This document shows positions 59,663-64,000 of a stretch of DNA of 64,000 nt, piece by piece. Each line of letters begins with the position of its first letter. The stretch's first letter is position 1. The DNA is from Zhengitettix transpicula. Taxonomy: Eukaryota > Arthropoda > Insecta > Orthoptera > Tetrigidae. The position numbers and the translations under genes were made by a program. A model generated the notes under the pieces. It ran no database searches. It worked only from the letters and a program-made list of their open reading frames with translations, and was not told the DNA's origin. The DNA is taken from contig CM073594.1 of the NCBI GenBank assembly GCA_037074705.1, forward strand, positions 78,741,009-78,805,008, written 5' to 3'.

Positions 59663-61886
59663 CCACAATAAGACTGTCTATATTTGCCTGGTCAGGGACT
59701 TGACCCGGTGGCCGAGATGGTTAAGGCGTCTGTGTACTGAGCAGAATACGTGGGCTCAAGTCCCGCCTGGGTCAAATATTTTCAGTCTTTCCTTCTTCTT
59801 CCATCCTTCTCTCTGCTTTCAACATATGCTTTTCTAATGTGTAATTCTTCGCCTGAGCATATGAATTCACACTAAAAGCGCAATCCTCCTATTTCTCCTA
59901 TTTATTTCTATCCTTCCTCACTATCCAAGTTTGAAAGTGACTGTCACCAAATTAGTTCCAATTCCTTAATGGATTCTCCTAATATTGTATGGTAAAATTG
60001 GTCTGCATTACAGTTCCTCAGTGAGCAGATGGCTGCTGAGATGCATAAATCTAAAAAAATATGCTCACGTGGTGCAAGTCATGGAGAGCATAAAAAGTGT
60101 GTAATACAATTGTACTTTAATGCCATATGTCATGTAGGTCAAAACCACACGTGAGTAGTTTTTTCCACGTCTCAATCAAGAAATTATTAAAATCAACAAA
60201 GTTTGGTTATTTACTTGATAAAATAACCTGGCACCCAAGAACCAACAAATCTTAGGACTCACACATATGCTAGACTCAAAAACTTATTCCATACCACACA
60301 GGTAAAGAGTCTGCATAGTATCATAACAGTTGTTGCAAAAAAATTGGTGGGCAAATGAAATAATATATATAACACTTAAGGACAATATGATGTGGTCAAA
60401 TTATATAACACATTTAGATAGGAAAGAGAGACAGCAAAGTTGACTTACCTCAAATCAACAGTTGGTCTAGTTGGGCTGAGGATTAAAAATATTTCAAATT
60501 ATCAGACTCTTGGAAAAAATGTTATATATTACTCATTTGGATAGGGGGTAGAGAGAGATAGAGTGAGTGAGTGAGAGAGAGAGTGAATGAATGAATTGCA
60601 ACCTTTTTAAATGTATTTTCTCAAATACCTTTGAAATTATAGACAGTAAACTTATTGGATGATAAGATAATGTTGCATTAGGATTATCATCAGGTTTTAA
60701 CAGCTTAATAAATTGCAATACTTTACAATTATTAGGGAAGTATCCAAGTCTTAGTATTGCATTGAATATTAGTCTTATGGTTTGAAACCCATTGTTTGAT
60801 AGTTTTTGCAGCACCTTGCCTGTGATTAAATTGAACCCAGGTGCTGTCTTGGAGTTATTGCACCGTAAAATTGTATGTTTAATTTAATTTAGTTTTATGT
60901 TTTGTATTGGGACATCCATCTGATACAGTGTGTTTAGAAATTGCATACCAATATGTTAGTGTTCAGCTTTATTTATGTTATGTGGTTTGAAAAAAATTGT
61001 TATGTGATCTGCAAACGCACAAGCCTTTTCTTTGCTTCTTCTATCCTATTTACTGTGCTGATCTTTGAAAGGTGGAAAGGACACTTGAGGCCTTTTGAGT
61101 TTTCTGGTAGCTTTCCATAGTGCATAATCAGTCGTTTCAGTAGCTGATAAGGTGATTAGATCCTCTTGGATAGTTTAATTTTTTATTTACTCAAGTAACT
61201 GATTCAGTTCCTTTGCTGCTCGATTGTGATCTGGTGTAGCTTCCCAATCTGCAGTTTGAATTGCTTTGGTAAGATTAACAACTGTGATGTCTAGTTCTTC
61301 TGGCGTTTTCAAGGATGTATTTAAGTTAATTAGTACATCTAAAATTGTTCTGAAATCCTCCCAGTTCATTTGTCTGCTGTACAGTGAAGACTGTTTTTGT
61401 TTATTTAATATGAAAGAATGCAATGTGATTATAATTGACGAGTGGTCATATGACAAGTCAAAGCAGGATTCTGCTTATAAGTATTCTTATGTCAATTCTT
61501 TTGAAAACTCTGAAATCCAATAAATCTGGGAATTTCCTAGGATCAGTTGGCTGGTTGGTTCTCTGGTGAATAGCAATGAAATTATTTGCTACATATAGTT
61601 CTCTTCCCTTTGTTAAAGTAATTCATTATTCCCAAGTGTTGATGCTTTGCGTTCAAGTCGCCTGTGGAGATAAATTGATTCCCTAGAGTTTTAAAATAAT
61701 GTTAGTAGCCTTTCTCCTTGTTGTTGTATTCAGGCAGGCAGTAAACTGCAGTTATGTTTATAGTTCCAATATTGTCTTCTAGAGCTGCTGTTGTTGCTTC
61801 AGTACTATAGCATTCTAACTTGTAATACTTGATATCTTCTCTAATAATTACTGCTATTCTACCATATGCAGTACCATCAGGATTTG

Positions 61887-61935
<49 letters not shown>

Positions 61936-64000
61936 ATTTATTAAGTTAACTTTTAGTCCAGAGACTTTACAGTTGTGATAATAATAATAACAGTATTTGC
62001 AATTGTAAAAATTAAACAAATAACAAGGTATTTACAATTGTAAAAATTAAATAACAAGGTATTTACAATTGTAAAAATTAAATAACAAGGTATTTACAAT
62101 TTGTAAATATTTCACATGTAAACTTGTGGTCTTGGATGTGTCCCTTGTCATTCCAAGTTAGAGACGAGAGAAGCAGATTAATTTTTTTACTGCATATTAA
62201 CATAAGCCGGCATGATGTTAGCGATCAATCTGGTCATTGGGGAAACTACATGTTTGAAGTGTTAAGGATGTTATCTGAAGGTAACTTTGGTGAGTGAAGT
62301 GTGTTTCTGTTATAAGCATGATAACTATGTTGTACATTTGTAAAAATAATTTAACTTCATGTGCGTGCTGGCTCAAACCATTGCAAATAGCTATTTTTCT
62401 CATTTCCGCCATTATTGGATGTTATTAACTAATATTGAGATAAGGTTCATCATGGTCCCCATTCGACTGATCAGATCATTCATCATATTTTTTAGTTCAG
62501 CTATATCATCATTTTGTTGTGTGGATATGGCTGGATTGATTTGATTTAGATTATTTACTTGCTGTTGGTCTTGTTTCACACTTTATGCATAGCTTATGTT
62601 AGGTTGAACATATTGTGCTCTAAAAATTCCTGATTGTCCTGCATTATTTATTAATTGTGGATACAATTTTTGCTGTAGTTGCTTGCGTATTATGCAGTCT
62701 TTGTAGTTGGTAGTTACTTCTGTACTCCTTGTTTTTCTGGGACAATCTGATGTTGGATGATTATCTGTGCATTTCACACAACATGGAGTTTTCTTGCAAA
62801 AATTTTCATATGGCCATATTGTTGACATCTCCTCCATTGTGATATATTTCATTTTGCATATGGTGCTTTGAATGAGTTCATTAGTAATTTAACTTTATAT
62901 ATGTCCTTATTTTCATTATGTTTAAGGTCAACAAATAAAATGGGTAAGCGTATATTGGTACATATATTGGTATATTGATATACCACATGTTTGTTACTTC
63001 GTGACCCAATGTTTCAATGCTTTGCTTTAATGCTTTGCTTTAATTTATTAGTATCAGTGAAATGATGTAAACTTTTTAATACTACCCTGAAACTTTTGTC
63101 TGGCTTTGTTTTTAAGGTGTGATAATGTGTTTTTTTCCATTTAGCCACTTTGTGATATTAGTTTATGGGTGGCTATCTTTGGGCTGTATCTTTACGTGTT
63201 CAGTGTTTTAAAGTAATATTTTTCATTTGCTATCTTATTTAATTCTATGATAAACGGTTTGATATTCCCCACTTCAGCAATGAAGATTGGTGGTGGTTTT
63301 GGTTCTTTTGACTTGAGATTAATTGATTATATTTGTTTCCAATAGCAAGAATGTTGAATTATTTGTTGATTAGTCAGTACTTTTCATTTTGATAAGATTG
63401 ACTTGAATGAGATTTATCTGCATTTAATTGTCTTGCTCTTTTTTTTCCCCATGCCATTCTTCCATATATGGTTTTTGTAATGATGGAAATTCTTGTAAGG
63501 TGATTGAGTTGGTGCTTGTATGTTTGGTTACTGTTGACTATAGCTAATAGGCTGTTGTTAATATTGTGGTTAATTTTACCTCAAACCAAAACTGTGAAAC
63601 ATATTTTGTACATTTTTTTAATTAATATATTTTTTATTATAGAAATTAAAAAATCATATAATGGTTACATTTATTTTTTCTGTATTTCATTGAAAGGTGC
63701 ATAATTTAAATTAGAAGAGTATTTTTTATACTTTTTTGTTGTGCCAAGGCAAAATACATATTGGTGGAACTAAAAAAATTGTGTATGAGATTTAATGATA
63801 ACCATCTCTTCCAATGTATTCAGATTATTTTATGTTTTCTGTTTGTATGAAACTTATATGAAATAATAATTGTGGTTAGGAGAGTCTGTTTTCCAAATTC
63901 AATGTGCACATGTTAATTTGCTTGGTTTATATTTTTTACAGCATCATCAGTTTCCAGCTGCATGTCGGTTCCTCTTTGTTTAGATTATGATTCAGATGTT
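52634..64000 (+). CDS. ANKLE1: ANKLE1/LEM-3-like ankyrin-repeat gene, 5' part (511 codons)
   Basis: Exons 52634-52701, 53596-53757, 55532-55770, 58316-59267, 59342-59394 and 63942 to the window end join in one frame (511 codons). The start is the ATG at 52634; splice phases are 2, 2, 1, 2 and 1, all GT-AG. Residues 1-157 hold ankyrin repeats: a degenerate first helix pair, then GCTPFHLIIGHDDD, GGNPNTR, the consensus-like NDDGMTPVHVAAAWGKANLL and LLLNGGDPWFLDDEGNSAFSYAFE. The VHVAAAWG block and the layout match ANKLE1. Exon 4 encodes 317 residues of Ser/Asn-rich, probably disordered linker with no recognised domain. Known family members (human ANKLE1, worm LEM-3) carry a LEM domain and a C-terminal GIY-YIG nuclease that cuts chromatin bridges. 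Neither domain is in the window, so the name rests on the ankyrin part. The last intron holds a Jockey LINE and a SINE copy. Confidence 0.8.
54470..54730 (+). pseudogene. Penelope-like GIY-YIG end, second copy of the 1-447 family
   Basis: 54650-54722 (tttggtaactctccttccaa, cacatcttacagcctaggcg, tggactca) matches 383-447 closely. The sequence before it (gcaagctggctgtgaatttg) fits the preceding part of the domain. A TTA/ATT simple run and a stretch ctgaagaaggaaacagtg follow. It is in ANKLE1 intron 2. Confidence 0.6.
54731..55531. other. ANKLE1 intron 2, further Penelope-type tail debris
   Basis: 55100-55200 (cctgataaagggggctcagg, tccttgaaaata) has the look of another Penelope-like tail but no coding part. 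The remainder has no recognised feature. Confidence 0.3.
55771..58161. other. ANKLE1 intron 3, nothing recognised
   Basis: AT-rich intron of about 2.5 kb. Open frames at 56326-57071 lack family motifs and are treated as chance. Confidence 0.45.
58162..58260. repeat. 21-bp tandem repeat before ANKLE1 exon 4
   Basis: The unit ttctttatctaattattatt (plus g) occurs about four and a half times, the last units slightly diverged. It ends 56 bases before the splice acceptor of the 952-nt exon and is T-rich, so it forms part of the upstream pyrimidine-rich region. Confidence 0.9.
59600..59660. repeat. (TA)n microsatellite
   Basis: TA repeats of about 57 bases end in tgtatatcc, about 35 bases before the SINE head. 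Confidence 0.95.
59696..59940 (+). mobile_element. tRNA-derived SINE, best copy
   Basis: The head has a Pol III A box (tggccgagatggttaaggcg) and B box (gggctcaagtcccgcctggg) at about 59709-59775, as in Leu/Ser-type tRNAs. It lacks a foldable, complete tRNA. The body continues aaatattttcagtctttcc, CTTCTTC-rich text and catatgcttttct. Partial copies at 15972-16115 and 25095-25215 share the body, showing that it is dispersed. Confidence 0.75.
60530..63340 (-). pseudogene. Jockey-clade LINE relic: ORF1, endonuclease, start of RT
   Basis: Order on the minus strand from 63340: ORF1 text PPPIFIAEVGNIKPFIIEL near 63290-63230; the pre-zinc-finger domain with HHFTDTNKLKQSIETLGHEV near 63070-63000; and a zinc knuckle CCVKCTDNHPTSDC near 62780-62740. 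Next come the endonuclease start MAEMRKIAICNGLSQHAHEV, then ITETHF near 62410-62290; YGRIAVIIREDIKYYKLE near 61870-61810; TINITAVYC; and FISTGDLNAKH near 61670. The linker is NWEDFRTILDVLINLNTSLK near 61370, and RT fingers are QFIKLLKPDD, then SLLSIISKVFEKIHLKRL near 60710-60620. RT is cut off at a GA repeat near 60590. Stops and frameshifts throughout. It fills the last visible ANKLE1 intron. Confidence 0.88.
61888..62110. repeat. (TA)n microsatellite and 31-bp minisatellite inside the LINE endonuclease
   Basis: TA repeats occupy 61888-61932. At about 61995-62105 the unit ggtatttacaattgtaaaaa, then ttaaataacaa, is repeated about three and a half times. Together they separate the two endonuclease segments of the Jockey relic. 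Confidence 0.85.

Noticed and set aside
59705..59776. A functional tRNA gene
   Set aside because: A and B boxes are good, but the acceptor stem does not pair and the body is shared with dispersed copies, so it is the head of a SINE.
61266..61523. Plus-strand 85-codon open frame
   Set aside because: It is antisense to the Jockey ORF2 linker.

Overview
This is AT-rich, intron-rich animal nuclear DNA, most likely from an arthropod and probably an insect with a large, repeat-laden genome. No species can be named. The evidence is GT-AG introns of up to about 6 kb, single-copy eukaryotic genes, and Jockey, R1-like, Gypsy, Penelope-like, mariner, piggyBac-like and Helitron-like remnants with long TA, CA and GA microsatellites.

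Five host genes were assembled exon by exon with consistent splice phases. (1) Plus strand, 1888-16269: the C-terminal 640 residues of a COMP-type thrombospondin (EGF-like modules, calcium-binding type 3 repeats, complete C-terminal domain); its N-terminus lies upstream of the window. (2) Minus strand, 30207-23474: a complete 87-residue Cks (Cdk regulatory subunit) gene in three exons, with a 6-kb second intron. (3) Plus strand, 31745-33646: a small coiled-coil gene of about 100 residues that resembles the kinetochore protein SKA2; this is tentative. (4) Minus strand, 45688-39181: a complete 243-residue eIF3j in seven exons. (5) Plus strand, 52634 to the window end: the first 511 codons of an ANKLE1-like gene (ankyrin repeats and a long linker). 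Its LEM and GIY-YIG domains should lie beyond 64000.

The space between and inside the genes is mostly decayed mobile DNA. Penelope-like GIY-YIG fragments occur at 1-447, 2938-3620, 40085-40603 and 54590-54725. Tail sequences of one Penelope-like family recur, several times as head-to-head palindromes (11432-11547, 25791-25946, 36814-36902, 44380-44640). LINE remnants lie at 8470-9890, 13860-14780, 20590-22400, 33900-36110, 50830-51260 and 60530-63340. A Gypsy pol relic spans 17490-19670 and a piggyBac-like relic 26617-28035. Mariner pieces lie at 47540-47990 and 48219-48620, Helitron-like ends near 5084 and at 49580-50395, two foldback elements at 2312-2605 and 6367-6584, and tRNA-derived SINE copies at 15972-16115, 25095-25215 and 59696-59940.

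The host genes have no evident joint pathway, although Cks, the SKA2-like protein and ANKLE1 are all cell-division proteins in other animals. I found no clearly new biological system. The most useful leads are the palindromic Penelope tails, the possible SKA2 gene, the nested insertion in a thrombospondin intron and the perfect tandem duplications.
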